In this document: positions 11,854 through 22,468 of the stretch, piece by piece
Layout of the letters: each line of letters opens with the position of its first letter
Numbering within the stretch: the first letter of the stretch is position 1
Assembly: GCA_036971615.1 (NCBI GenBank)
Contig: JAYKKR010000019.1
Coordinates: forward strand, 620,001 to 684,000
Direction of reading: 5' to 3'
Length of the DNA stretch: 64,000 nt
From: Amyloporia xantha
Taxonomy: Eukaryota > Basidiomycota > Agaricomycetes > Polyporales > Adustoporiaceae
Translations under genes and position numbers: made by a program
Notes under the pieces: generated by a model
The model's input: only the letters and a program-made list of their open reading frames with translations
The model's database searches: none
Told to the model about the DNA's origin: nothing

Positions 11854-12872
11854 ATGTCCGCAAAATTTGACCCAAACACCGCACAGAATGCTGTTGAGGT
11901 TCGTGTCATCGGATTGTTTTGGAAGCCCAGTTCTGATCCTGATCCCGACGCCTCTTCTCCAAAGTAGATCGAAAAGCAGTGCGTGGTTTTCATGTATCCG
12001 GGGACTGCAAATAGGAGTCTTACGCTGGGGTTTGAAGATTTGCGGTGAAAGCTGTCGAACATGCTCAGGTACGTGAGCAGCCAGACCCCGTCTCATTCTC
12101 TCCTCTGTCGCAGGAATCTGACATTGGCTGCTTCTAGACATACTGGAATCTCCTCGAAAAAGTCCCTCCCCGTAATCTCAAGCTGACGAAGTAAGTAATA
12201 CAGGCCGGCATGCATTCAAATCGGTCTCGCTGAACACCGGACGCATGGCATGTCAGACTGGATGATGAGATCTTCGAGCACACCATACAAGAGTTCCCAG
12301 AGCTTGCGGGAAACGATTACGAGAAGATCACCAAACTTGACGAGGAGTGGATGAAGAGCGCGGCGGGTAAGGAGAGATGGCGGAAGTTCATCCAGTCGTG
12401 AGTCCCTTTGCAGTTTTATCGACGTCGGACAATTGGTTTTCGGCGTACTTATTCACGGTTGGATCAGGTATGAGAAGAAAATTAAGGATTACAACTTCGG
12501 GTCCTTGATACGGACAGATGCCAGGGAGGAGTACGGGGAGAAGAACACAATTTTCGGTGCGCAATTTGTGTTCGTTTTATGTGGCTATGTCTCATACCGT
12601 ATTGTAGTGACACGGATGCAGGTATGTATCTTGGCCCAGTTGTGCGTAGACAGTAGCTGACGGTACCCGACTTACAAGTTCTACGCCTTCGAGGTATGGA
12701 CCAACGTTGTGCCTTGTATTTCCCTGATAATGAGCTTCGTATTTAGATCGCCCGTAATAGGTTAGGGCTGAACGATAAGGCTCACGAGTTAGCCAAGAAG
12801 GAGGCAGAAAAGGAGCGCGAGAAGGAGGCAAAGGAAAAGGAGAGAGGAAAGAAGAAGGCCAACGCAGAGTAA
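11854..12872 (+). CDS. PBDC1/YPL225W family protein
   Basis: Nine exons give 174 residues: 11854-11898, 11968-11978, 12038-12068, 12138-12190, 12257-12397, 12468-12556, 12608-12621, 12679-12693, 12747-12872. Spliced, the protein matches the PBDC1 family along its length: an N-terminal IEKQFAVKAVEHAQTYWNLLEKVPP, LTKLDDEIFE, KERWRKFI, the DYNFGSLIR core, and FYAFEIARNRLG. It ends in a charged Lys/Glu tail. The yeast member YPL225W is reported to be a ribosome-associated chaperone for newly made eEF1A, so a role in translation-factor biogenesis is the best guess. Exons 2, 7 and 8 are only 11, 14 and 15 nt long. Each is required to keep the frame and the conserved residues, which supports them. 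Confidence 0.9.
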
Positions 12873-13184
12873 CCCCACAACATTTGAGCACCATCAAGAC
12901 CAGTACTGTATGGGGACTTTCATGTATCGTATGAGCCTTGACATGCATGCACACCAGACATGCCAAAACACATAGCCTGTGTCCGCTGTTTGTGGACAAT
13001 AGTCCATATTATACTGTAGCACCCATTAAAAAGACCGGCACCCGATCCTCTATCCACGAACATAGTTATTAGGACTGACCTCTCATGTTCAAAGAGGCAC
13101 CGTGCTCAATATGAAAGGGTAACCGTAGGGGTATTTATCAAGGATGATCGAAGAGGATCTTCCTCATCTGACACCAGGATACAA
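12873..13184. other. Convergent intergenic region PBDC1 / CLN3
   Basis: About 310 bases between two converging 3' ends. No further gene, repeat or structured element was seen. Confidence 0.5.
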
Positions 13185-15382
13185 CTACAGACCTTGACAA
13201 AGCATCTTCCCTCTAGCGATCTGTGCTCTGCACAACCCTACCTCTGTGGGCATAGACACTAACGACGCCATAAGGATACCCGCGCCGTCTGCCAGGCCAA
13301 CCGACCCAATCTTGAACTCGCGTTCTTGTTTTGCGCGTTCTGGATCGATGTCTGGCGAAGCTTGCTCCTGGTTGATCCGGTGGTACACGTTTACACTGCA
13401 TAACAGCATATATGTCGGTACGCATCATCCAGCAGGACTGGAGTAATGGGAATACTGACTAGGCGAGCCCACCACATATGCCCTCGATGCTGATCAGCAG
13501 AAAGACCAGGAAGAAACTGAGTCCTTTAGAATGATCACCGAAGATTCCTACGGCGGATTCAACCGCGAGCGCGCACAGGATCAACGCTTGTACGATGGAT
13601 GGAAGAGCGAGAAGTCGCGAGGGGAGAGGCGGGATTCCGGCCGATATAGTCGAACGTGAAAGGAAAACGGTGGTTTGGTAGACGAGCTGTGACGACGCAA
13701 TCGTCAGTATGGAAGAGAACGAGATAACCCTATTAAGCAGGAAACAGACCTGCCAGAGAGGATAGTAGTCTCTGATGGAGTGTATGATTTTACTCATTAG
13801 CCAGTGTTCGTCTGGAGAAGGTACAGGGTACACAAGGGTCGGCGCAATTCCCTGCCAGGACTGCGATGAGCATAGAATTATACTATTGAGAAGGCCACAT
13901 GTACCTGGTTGATCGTGTATTCGAACTAGCAATCGAACATGTTTCATAAGACCGCGACTGAGTAAATGAACGCATACACCCACCAGATACACGGAAACTG
14001 TTTTCTCAATCAACATCTGATTGTATACATAGGGCGAAACAATACTCACACAAAGGTAACATATACTTTGGCAGCATCGGTTTCACAAGCCGCCATTTAT
14101 CCCGCGCGGAAAGCGCCAGAACATGCTTCGGATTCTCCTCTGATGTTGCATCAGTCAGTGGGTTCACTCCCATGTCGCCCTCGCCACTGGGTAGAGGAGC
14201 GCATGATACGATAGGTGTGGTGGTCTCTTCGAATGACGGCGGCAGATCGGCGGCGGCGAATGCAGATGTGGGTGGAAGGAGAAGGAAGTATGTCGCCGGA
14301 ATGACGAGAGGAAGTACCTACGCGATGAAGTATTAAGCCCCGGAGTTTTCTGGTAGAATGCTCTAGTGCTCACTGAAGATAGTCCTACACCAGTGCGTAC
14401 GCCTAGGCTCCTGAGTTCCCACCACAAGAACGCGCCAACAAGCCCAGCAGCGCCCGTTCCAGAAGCGAAATAGCTGTCATTAAAATGCGAGAAAGAGATA
14501 AGATCTCGGGATTCAGATAGACAGGTATTGTAGACAGACGCTTACCCGACGCTATGACCTGCAACAGAAGGAGGGTGATATCTCGTAGATAATTGCAGAA
14601 AAGTAAGCTCTCCGAGACCTGTATAAAATAAGTCTATTGTGCGTGCGAGATATTCCTATATACGGACCTGAAGACAAGGACGCAAAGCAAATCCCCAGTA
14701 GTCTCATGTACAAGCTATCGAACGCCGCAACAACCTGGCGGCAAAGTATTTGCCTTCAAATTGAGGTCACTACTGTGCGTTACACACTCACGATCATGCC
14801 ACTGACGCTGATGGCAGTGCATCCCAACAGCCGCTGTGCATAGCGAATGCGACCTTTCAATAGGTACGGCCAGCCGAACTTCGCTAGTAGGGAAGGGAAT
14901 ATGTTGCAAAACAAAATGATGCCTTTCGGTGTGGACGAAGGAACTAGGTCAAGCGCTGCAGAGAGTATGATAACATAGAGGACTGGTGCAACTGTTCTTC
15001 AATTGTTTTCGGAGGCCAAACGGGGCGTTCCTACCATTATTGATGAGCCCAAAGAAAAAGAACGAGAGTCCGAGACGTAGCAGGGGTGGATGGGCACCTA
15101 GAAACGAGAGAAATAAGGTTCAGATGGTTGTTCAATGGACACTCCGGACATCTCACTCTGGAGTAAGTATAGTTCTTATTTTAATTCACATAACACGTAT
15201 CAATTGACTGCTGTGAGACGTTCTAGCTAATGCCATGCAATACTGGTGTATGCGCGTGCATGAATATGTTGCTCACCATCTGCAGCATCATCCTGACTGG
15301 ACTCAGGTAGCAGCGACGCATGCTCCTCTTCTGTTCCCAGATATGTATTATACTCGGATCCCGCTGTGGAAGTGGTCGCCAT
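13185..15382 (-). CDS. BTN1: CLN3/battenin (Btn1) lysosomal-vacuolar membrane protein
   Basis: Twelve exons give 480 residues: 15277-15382, 15035-15097, 14792-14982, 14668-14734, 14546-14618, 14374-14473, 14050-14317, 13984-13997, 13905-13925, 13750-13851, 13460-13686, 13185-13395. Conserved CLN3 blocks appear in order: FFFFGLINNVLYVIILSAA, PKGIILFCNIFPS, GICFASLSSGLGELTFLQL, ASGTGAAGLVGAFLW, LFEYTINQGIAPTLVYPVP, TTVFLSRSTI, and EGICGGLAYVNVYHRI. The protein has about ten membrane segments and a disordered loop rich in acidic residues between segments 6 and 7. CLN3 proteins act in vacuolar pH and amino-acid homeostasis; in animals a role in glycerophosphodiester export from lysosomes has been reported. 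Exons 8 and 9 are 14 and 21 nt. The first intron (179 nt) is unusually long for this genome. The start at 15382 is the first ATG before a soluble acidic N-terminus; an in-frame upstream frame exists. Confidence 0.93.
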
Positions 15383-15652
15383 CCCGGATGCAACGGGGGG
15401 ATGTAATTCGTATTCTTCAGACAAGATATGTTCACGATTGGCAATCAAAATTGGCATCCAAGATAGACATAGCACAAACAATTACTAGAGGCCTGAGAGT
15501 TCCACGGACCACACGACTGTCAGAAGTGTAAACCGACTTGAAGGAGGGGAAGTACCGCCTGCCACTGAGACTGCTCGGAATGTATGCGGAACGGTCACGT
15601 GAAGCGCGCTAATTGAGCGTAAGCGACGACTCGGAACAGACGAAGGCTGTAG

Positions 15653-16382
15653 CAGTGTTCGCATAGACCCCGTCTAGACGGGTATAGACCGGCGCCAGTC
15701 GTGTCTAAACTCTGCGTCTTGACGGAGACCATGAGGTCGTCTACGATTACATAAGGTGATTACCAGAGCGTGCGCCAGCGCGCAGGAAGGACTAATGACC
15801 TTCGTCTCTGCTCGAAATTAATATATATTAGAAATAAAGTAAATACTCGCAATGTATCATACTACTAACGAATAGCATTCTCGGGGGCCATATCCAATTC
15901 AAAAATCATCATCACCTTCATCAGGTATACCACCTTGAGCAATAAACTCATAAAGCATTGTTTCGGCATCTAGACTGTCGTTTCCTCCAGGCCAGCTGAA
16001 CCCGAGATGATCTCGAGCCTCAAAATTGAACATGTACTTGAGCTTTAGGGCATCTGCCTCATCAATTTCCGTCACGGCTGGTTCTCGGAGATGGCGGGCA
16101 GGAGGTGGGGGCGCGACGACACGGGGTGCAGAAGACAGACTCGGAGTGACGCCAGCGGAGTGTATTACCTCTACCTATACTGCTAGTCTACCAGGCACCG
16201 TTTCGTTAGAAACCACTGAGGCAGCCGGCCAGACGGTTAAATACCCAGCAGGTACAATTCAGCCACACTGCCTAATATGGAAACATCACGTGCAGTAGAC
16301 CTCGTCAAGACGGGTATAGACGGGGTCTATGGGTCAAGGGTCTAGACGGTGAAGGCGCATTGTCTTGACTTTGCGAACACTG
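15653..16382. mobile_element. hAT-type non-autonomous element, 730 bp
   Basis: Both ends carry the inverted terminal sequence CAGTGTTCGCA (then T/A, AG). The flanks hold a perfect 8-bp target duplication GGCTGTAG at 15645-15652 and 16383-16390. Eight-base duplications and CAGTG-type ends are typical of hAT transposons. Subterminal GTCTAGAC/GGGTATAGACC motifs recur in opposite orientation near both ends, as expected for transposase-binding repeats. No full transposase fits in 730 bp. It lies in the divergent promoter between CLN3 and VWA8, and the intact duplication suggests a fairly young insertion. Confidence 0.88.
15899..16176 (-). pseudogene. Coding-like remnant inside the hAT element
   Basis: A minus-strand frame of about 90 codons without a plausible ATG at its head. 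It reads as normal protein: a Pro-rich stretch, then EPAVTEIDEADALKLKYMF, then a hydrophilic tail ending in GIPDEGDDDF and a stop. A TATAG before it could be a splice acceptor. It may be the last exon of a host gene or the transposase tail captured when the element lost its interior. I do not recognise the family. Confidence 0.4.
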
Positions 16383-16643
16383 GGCTGTAGTACGCCGACA
16401 ATCATATGGTAAGCCGAGTATGCGACCCGTTCTGCCTTGCTCTTCGACTTGACACCCTACCTGCTGTGAAAGGACATAAGTAGGACCGACGCTGGTATAT
16501 TTGGTATATTTTTGTGTATCTACCAGCGCACTTCGCAACTCACTACCTACCGGGCTAACTGCAACTTGCAGTGTAGGCTGTTACACTTGCCCTAGCCGTT
16601 TTCTTCAATCTTGCATGTAATGTACTGACCAAGTGGAAGATAC

Positions 16644-19600
16644 ATGAGGAGCATTCTAAAGTCTTGTATCACAGCATATATTCCACCTACTATGGCGCAG
16701 CGACGGCTTAGACACGTTATTAACAACCTCACTCCGCTGCCATCGCCCATCGGTACTTTGAAACTGGGCGACATCTCATATGAGGTCCAACCCTCTCTCA
16801 CACCTTCCAGGTTGCCCCATTCCCGAGATGTCTTATTAGACATGAAGGATCATTTCAATCTAGACAACCTGCACTTTATACTGAAGAAATACCTCTTGGG
16901 CCAAGATATCTTCTTGCTGTCTCAACCTGGCCCATACGCCCGTCGGTTAGCCATGACATTTTGCAGGTGAGCCCATCCGGTCAAAGATTGACTAGGCAAT
17001 ATTAAATCGCATCGTATGTAGTCTCATTAACTCGGAGTACGAACATATCGCCCTGCACAGAGACATCGGAGAGACCGAGCTGAAGCAGGGCAGGGAGATT
17101 CGCAGAGGTGGTAATTTGGTCTATGTAGATAGTGCAGCCGTTAGAGCTGTGAAACATGGCCGTGTGCTGATTATAGAAGGAATAGAGAAGGCAGAGCGCG
17201 GCATAATGCCTGTAAGTCTCCGATTGCCGTTCCACTACTGTGCTAAATTATGTCCAGGTCCTGAACAATCTTCTAGAGAATCGCGAAATGTAAGTCCTTG
17301 ACATCCGCGTCTCTGTCATGCTTCATTGATCGCTCGGCCGTAGTAATCTTGACGACGGAACGCACATAATCCATCCTCACCGCTTTGCACTCCTGGACTC
17401 GTCCGGGAGCGACGCAGTCACCGGCAAGACATTTGTCCCTGCTCACAAGAATTTCCGCGTCATCGCCATTGCGGCGCCCGTCCCTCCATATCCTGGCTAC
17501 CCGCTCGATCCGCCCTTCCGCAGTCGTTTCCAAGCGCGCTTTATCGACCCCGTCGGTTCCCTCCTTGCACTTAGCCCGCCTTCGCCCTTATCGCCGCAGC
17601 TCGGTCCCAACACAGCACTCTTCGAGAAATTGCGTGACATCATTATATCGACGCAATACGCGAGCGAAGCCCGTAATGCCCTTGATGCGGTCGCAAAGTC
17701 GTCCATGCCTGCTTTCCCGCAGACTGCACTGTCTAAGCTACGTAGGCTGCTCTCGGCGTTTCCTCCCCCGAGGCAGCTCACTCCCGGGCAGCTTGCTCGC
17801 TTGGTGCTTACCATTCATCCTGCTCTGATACATGCTCCCTTTGTAGCATGGGCGATGTTATCCAAACAACTCGAGGATGCTGGGGTAGGGTCTCTGGGAA
17901 GCCCTTCGCTGAGCGGGAATGGTGACGACTTGGGTCTTTTGGGGTATCGACTCGCTCGCATGGAGAGAATCGACGAGAAAACAGTTCGCGTATCGTTCAC
18001 AGGCCCCGCGAATTTGCCGCCAGTAGCGCTTTCGGTCCCAGGGGGTGCCAAGACCCTCCTTCCTTTCCCTTTCAAGCAACCTGAGAAACTGGGATTCTTT
18101 GCTACCGATCGCTTCATGGGCCTTTTGACGTCTATGATTCAGGCGCATGCCTTGGGCTGGGACATATTGTATGTTCCACCAGCTTTACCCTCCACGGCGT
18201 CATGCTCGACATCTCTGCTCGTCAAGACGTTTAGCGAGCTATTCGGGTACGAAACAGAGGACTATCATATGTACAAGGAGTTAGGTGGAAGGGAGCTGAT
18301 CATGCGACGCAAGATTGAGGATGGAGGTGCTACGACGTGGGAACCGAGGTCAGAGCTCCGAGCCTGAATCATTGCAATCCTTCACGAGATGACATCGTTT
18401 TTAGTCCGCTGATTGAAGCTGTGTGGTCAGGGAGACTTGTTCATCTGTCTGGAATAGATGTCATAGGGTCTACTGCGGGGTCGCTCGCAAGGCTGATGCA
18501 GGACAGGGAGACAGAATTATGGGAAAGCAGACGGATTGTTCGCCTGTTGGCGGAAGAGGAGGTGTGTCGTACTTTTCTACTTTCTATTTGCATCATTTTT
18601 ACCATTTGCTAACAGATGAGTGATGACCTCTCCGTTGCTCATCCGTCCTTCCGGGCCATCAGCACAGCTTCAAAGTCGCTACCACTGAAGGACTGGCTAT
18701 CTGACGAATCAGCCAACATGTTCTTTCCCATAGCTGCGCAGCCTATGGCGAGAGAGGAAGAGACCATGATATTGTCCCAGACTGGATGTTCGCCCATCCT
18801 CATCGAAACGCTACTGACGTTCGCGGAGAAATATAGGGCGAGGATGACCTCCGACTCTGTACAGAAGAATCGCAAACTTGGAACCCGCTCACTCCTCAGG
18901 ATTGCTCGGCGTGTCGCCAAGTTCTCTGGGGACGACGATTTGCACGCTCTAATCAGTCGCGCAATTCTCGCCGAATTTTTACCCCCGACTGAGGCCATGA
19001 ATCTCGAGGAGCTCTTCACGGAGACAGGAATCAAGAAACGTACTGCTCCAGTTAGTGACCTCCGTTGTTCCTGCACGTCGAAGTAAAGCTCATGGACATT
19101 CCTGGCAAGTTCAACCCATCACCGATCACCCAACAAGATGGGATTTTGTTTCCTGGGCCGAGTGGCCCCCTTGCTCATGGCGCAAAGTCGGTGTTTATAC
19201 CCGCATTTGACCCGTCACAGGATCCAGAGGGTGTGGCATCACATGTACCACATATGGATCACTTCTACGACAATAGCTTGCAAACTGGATTGATGCGTGA
19301 TCTGGCCGTAGACCTTGAGCTTTTGGGCGAACATCTCGTCCTCCTTGGCAATCAGGTACCATAATTATTGTCTTGTTTCGATTGGAAGTTTGAGATTCTG
19401 ATGGTAACGATGTAGGGTGTAGGAAAAAACAAGATCGTTGACAGGTATCGTCCTCTGAGTACCCTGCAGAATCCCATTGTCGCTAATCAGACCTTTCACT
19501 AGGTTATGTCAGGTAGACCGATTATTATCAGGGTGAGAACATCACTAATGCCCATTAGCTTCTTGGTCGTCCTCGAGAGTACATTCAACTGCATCGGGAT

Positions 19601-22178
19601 ACGACAGTGAATCAACTCATGTTCCAGACCGTCCTAGAGAATGGAATGATCAAGTATACTGACTCCCCTTTACTACGAGCCATTCTTCTCGGCCGTGTCA
19701 TCATTGTTGACGAAGCGGACAAAGCCGCAGAACATGTTGTGGCCATATTCCGCAGCCTTGCTGGCCATGGCCAGTTGACCTTGGCTGATGGTCGTCGAGT
19801 ACGGCGCCAGCGGGAGAGAGATGGCGATATTGTCGTGCATCCCAACTTCAGGCTGATTTTGCTAGCCAACAGACCGGGGTATCGTAAGTGCTTGATAGAC
19901 GCAGTGTTCAGAGGACACTCACATGCTCAATTCTGTTTAGCGTTCCTGGGAAATCACTTCTTACAGGTTCTAGGAGACAACTTCAGCTGTCATGCCGTCA
20001 CGAATCCTGACATGAGCAGCGAAAGGAACCTTCTCTCGCAGCTTGCTCCCGATCTCGATGAAGATATGATATTGCGGCTTGTTGCTACGTTTCACGACTT
20101 GCGTCGAGCGTATGAAAGCGGATCTCTAACGTATCCATACTCTCTGCGAGGTAATTCCTGTAGATTTCCATCTCGCTGGCGGGGCTGGCTAACCTGCATG
20201 TAGAACTGATTAATATTGTCCGTCATATGCAATCTTATCCTAACGACTCTCTGGAGGCGACACTGCGGAATGTCTTCGACTTCGATGTTTACAAACCGGA
20301 TACCATTGAGAAGCTTGCGGAGATCCTGGATTTCCATGGGTACGCATCTCATTGCCTCATTGTCACAGCCTATAAGTGGCCAGTGCTCCTGAATCCCATT
20401 TCTGTAGGCTGGCCGTGAAACACCTGGGTCTTGACGCTGCCAGAGAGGCCTCTCAGAAGAAGGTGCTCGATGTAAAGTTCGAGCCCAAGGAGACCGATCT
20501 TTCAAGTCCTAAACATGGCAAGGTTGATCCCAACAATAAACCACATTCTGGAGGAAATACGTGGGCGGGAGGTGTAAGGCGCTATGCTCGATGTTACTCC
20601 TACGTACGATGTCTGATCTCGTAGGCAGACTGGCGGACGAGATACCGCAGGTCTAGGAGGTCGCGGCGGATACATGCGTCTATTTGCAGGCCACGACATC
20701 AACCAGGTAGTTGCTGTCACGACAATGTTTGTCCCTGCTGACGGTGATGTCGCAGGTTTCGGACGCCCTGAAACAGGATGTGCCCGACCACATCAAGGAG
20801 CAAGCTCGAGAAATGGCGAGGCAAGAACTCGCTCGAAGACTAGAGGAGCTCAACATGAGCGCTGGCGAGGCTAAGGGCTACGGTGCTCTTCTCACAGCTG
20901 TGCAAGCGCACATCGCTCAGCTCCACGACCTTCTAGAAAGTACGTTCATGAACGCGCCGCGATTGAAATGGGATTTCATGTAAATCGCCGGTCTAGATCT
21001 CTCCGCGAAGGAGGAGGAACGCGTCTGGGTGAAGCGCCAGACCGATGGAGAACTCGACGATAGCCGCCTGACCGAAGGGTTGACAGGTGAGGCGACTGTA
21101 TACAAGCGGCGTGGAATGGCGAAGCCGGAACTAGGTCGTCCACAAATTAAGTGAGTACGTTGAATCCGCGCCATGGTGCTGCATGACATTGAACAATGAA
21201 AAGGCCGAAACGAATTAGATTCGTCTTTGACATTAGTGCTTCCATGTAAGTGTGAACATTCGTATCGGTAAATTGCACACATCAAGCAGCTACGTATGTG
21301 TAGGTACCGGTTCCAGTATGATGGCCGGTTACAGAGAAGTATGGAGACTGGTGAGTCATCGTGCAAACCCTAGGACAGCCACTTCAATATTGATTAATGC
21401 GGTAGCCGTTATGTTGATGGAAACTTTCAATCGTTTGACTCGGAAGGACAAGTATGTCTGGGATGTGAGTATCACCACGACGTTGTCTACTATATTGCTG
21501 AACGCTACGGCTATAGATCTATGGTCATGTAAGTCAGTCTCCGTATACTGTGTTCTCAATGACCTGAAGAATGCCTGTGTGCTCATCGCGTAGTCTGGGG
21601 ACTCAGCGGTTATTCCCTTAGTCGAGTCGGATAACCTACCAACAGAGATGAGAGACCGGTGGAAAGTGATCGAGAAAATGGAAATGGTTTCCCAATACAC
21701 GTTCGCCGGCGACTTCACAGGTACTTAATGCATTGTATCTACATGAGGCGACATTTATTGACATCTAAATCAGTGGAGGCAATCGACAAAGCAGTCAATG
21801 AAGTGGCGAAGTTTGATGCAGGTCAGTGAATAGCACCTTGCGCTATTCCGAATAGCTCTAATGACCTACCTCAGACGATTGGTTTGTCATCGCTATCACC
21901 GACGCCAATTTCGGTCGGTACAATATAACGGCAGAAGACCTACAGAGGGTCATGATCCGCCAACCGAAGGTTAACACTGCACTGATCTGTATTGGAGAAG
22001 GAGCGGAAGCGTCATGGTAAACCTACCCTCTTGATTCTCGCCATAGTCATTGCTAAGAATAACTCGGTGCAATTCCAGGATACCTAAACAACTTCAAGGC
22101 CGAGGTTTCCGTGTCGCCAATACCGCAGATATTCCTGCTGTGCTGAGGAGCATATTGTCCACAATGGTGGACAGATAG
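16644..22178 (+). CDS. VWA8-like AAA+/von Willebrand A ATPase
   Basis: About 24 exons from 16644-16966 to 22079-22178 fit in one frame and match VWA8 from end to end. N-terminal AAA-like unit: LLGQDIFLLSQPGP, a degenerate Walker A; YEHIALHRDIGETELKQGREI; VLIIEGIEKAERGIMPVLNNLLENRE. A second degenerate unit follows. The third is canonical: Walker A GNQGVGKNK (split by an intron after GNQ), RPREYIQLHRDTTV, Walker B VIIVDEADKA. A linker with SSPKHGKVDPNN and GGNTWAGGTGGRDTAGLGG leads to a C-terminal VWA domain with MIDAS DISAS. VWA8 is mitochondrial in animals; the start at 16644 adds a basic helix (MRSILKSCITAY) suitable for import, while 16692 is an alternative. Compared with the long animal form, the segment between the third AAA unit and the linker is much shorter. 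Exons 8, 9 and 20 are 29, 22 and 12 nt. The exon 6/7 junction (19050/19110) is the least certain. Confidence 0.92.
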
Positions 22179-22214
22179 CTATGTATATCCGTGGACAGAT
22201 AGCTATGTATATCC
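22167..22214 (+). repeat. 24-bp tandem duplication over the VWA8 stop codon
   Basis: A 24-bp unit beginning GTGGACAGATAG is present twice in perfect head-to-tail order (22167-22190, 22191-22214). The first copy holds the last coding triplets and the TAG stop of VWA8. The second lies just after it in the 3' UTR and does not change the protein. Confidence 0.9.
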
Positions 22215-22423
22215 ATGTAGAATAGGATTGTGTTTACAGCTTTACATGTCTATTTATTTTCTTACGGAGTTAGACTTGAGTGAGAAACGAGGTCAGGCAC
22301 GCGGCGGAGTAGTCCGTCGCAGTCCTGAGGCGCAGCTAGCGCGCGCGACCCCGCGCCTGTATGGCTATTCTGAGCAATGTCACCACTCAACCACTAAACA
22401 AGCTTCCGAATATCGCTGCTTCA

Positions 22424-22431
22424 CTATATAA
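22424..22431 (+). promoter_or_regulatory. TATA box of VPS26
   Basis: CTATATAAG about 40 bases before the VPS26 start codon. The 290-base gap after VWA8 leaves room for only a compact promoter. Confidence 0.55.
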
Positions 22432-22468
22432 GAAACTGGCATCTACATAAGTCTTTGCATATCCAATC

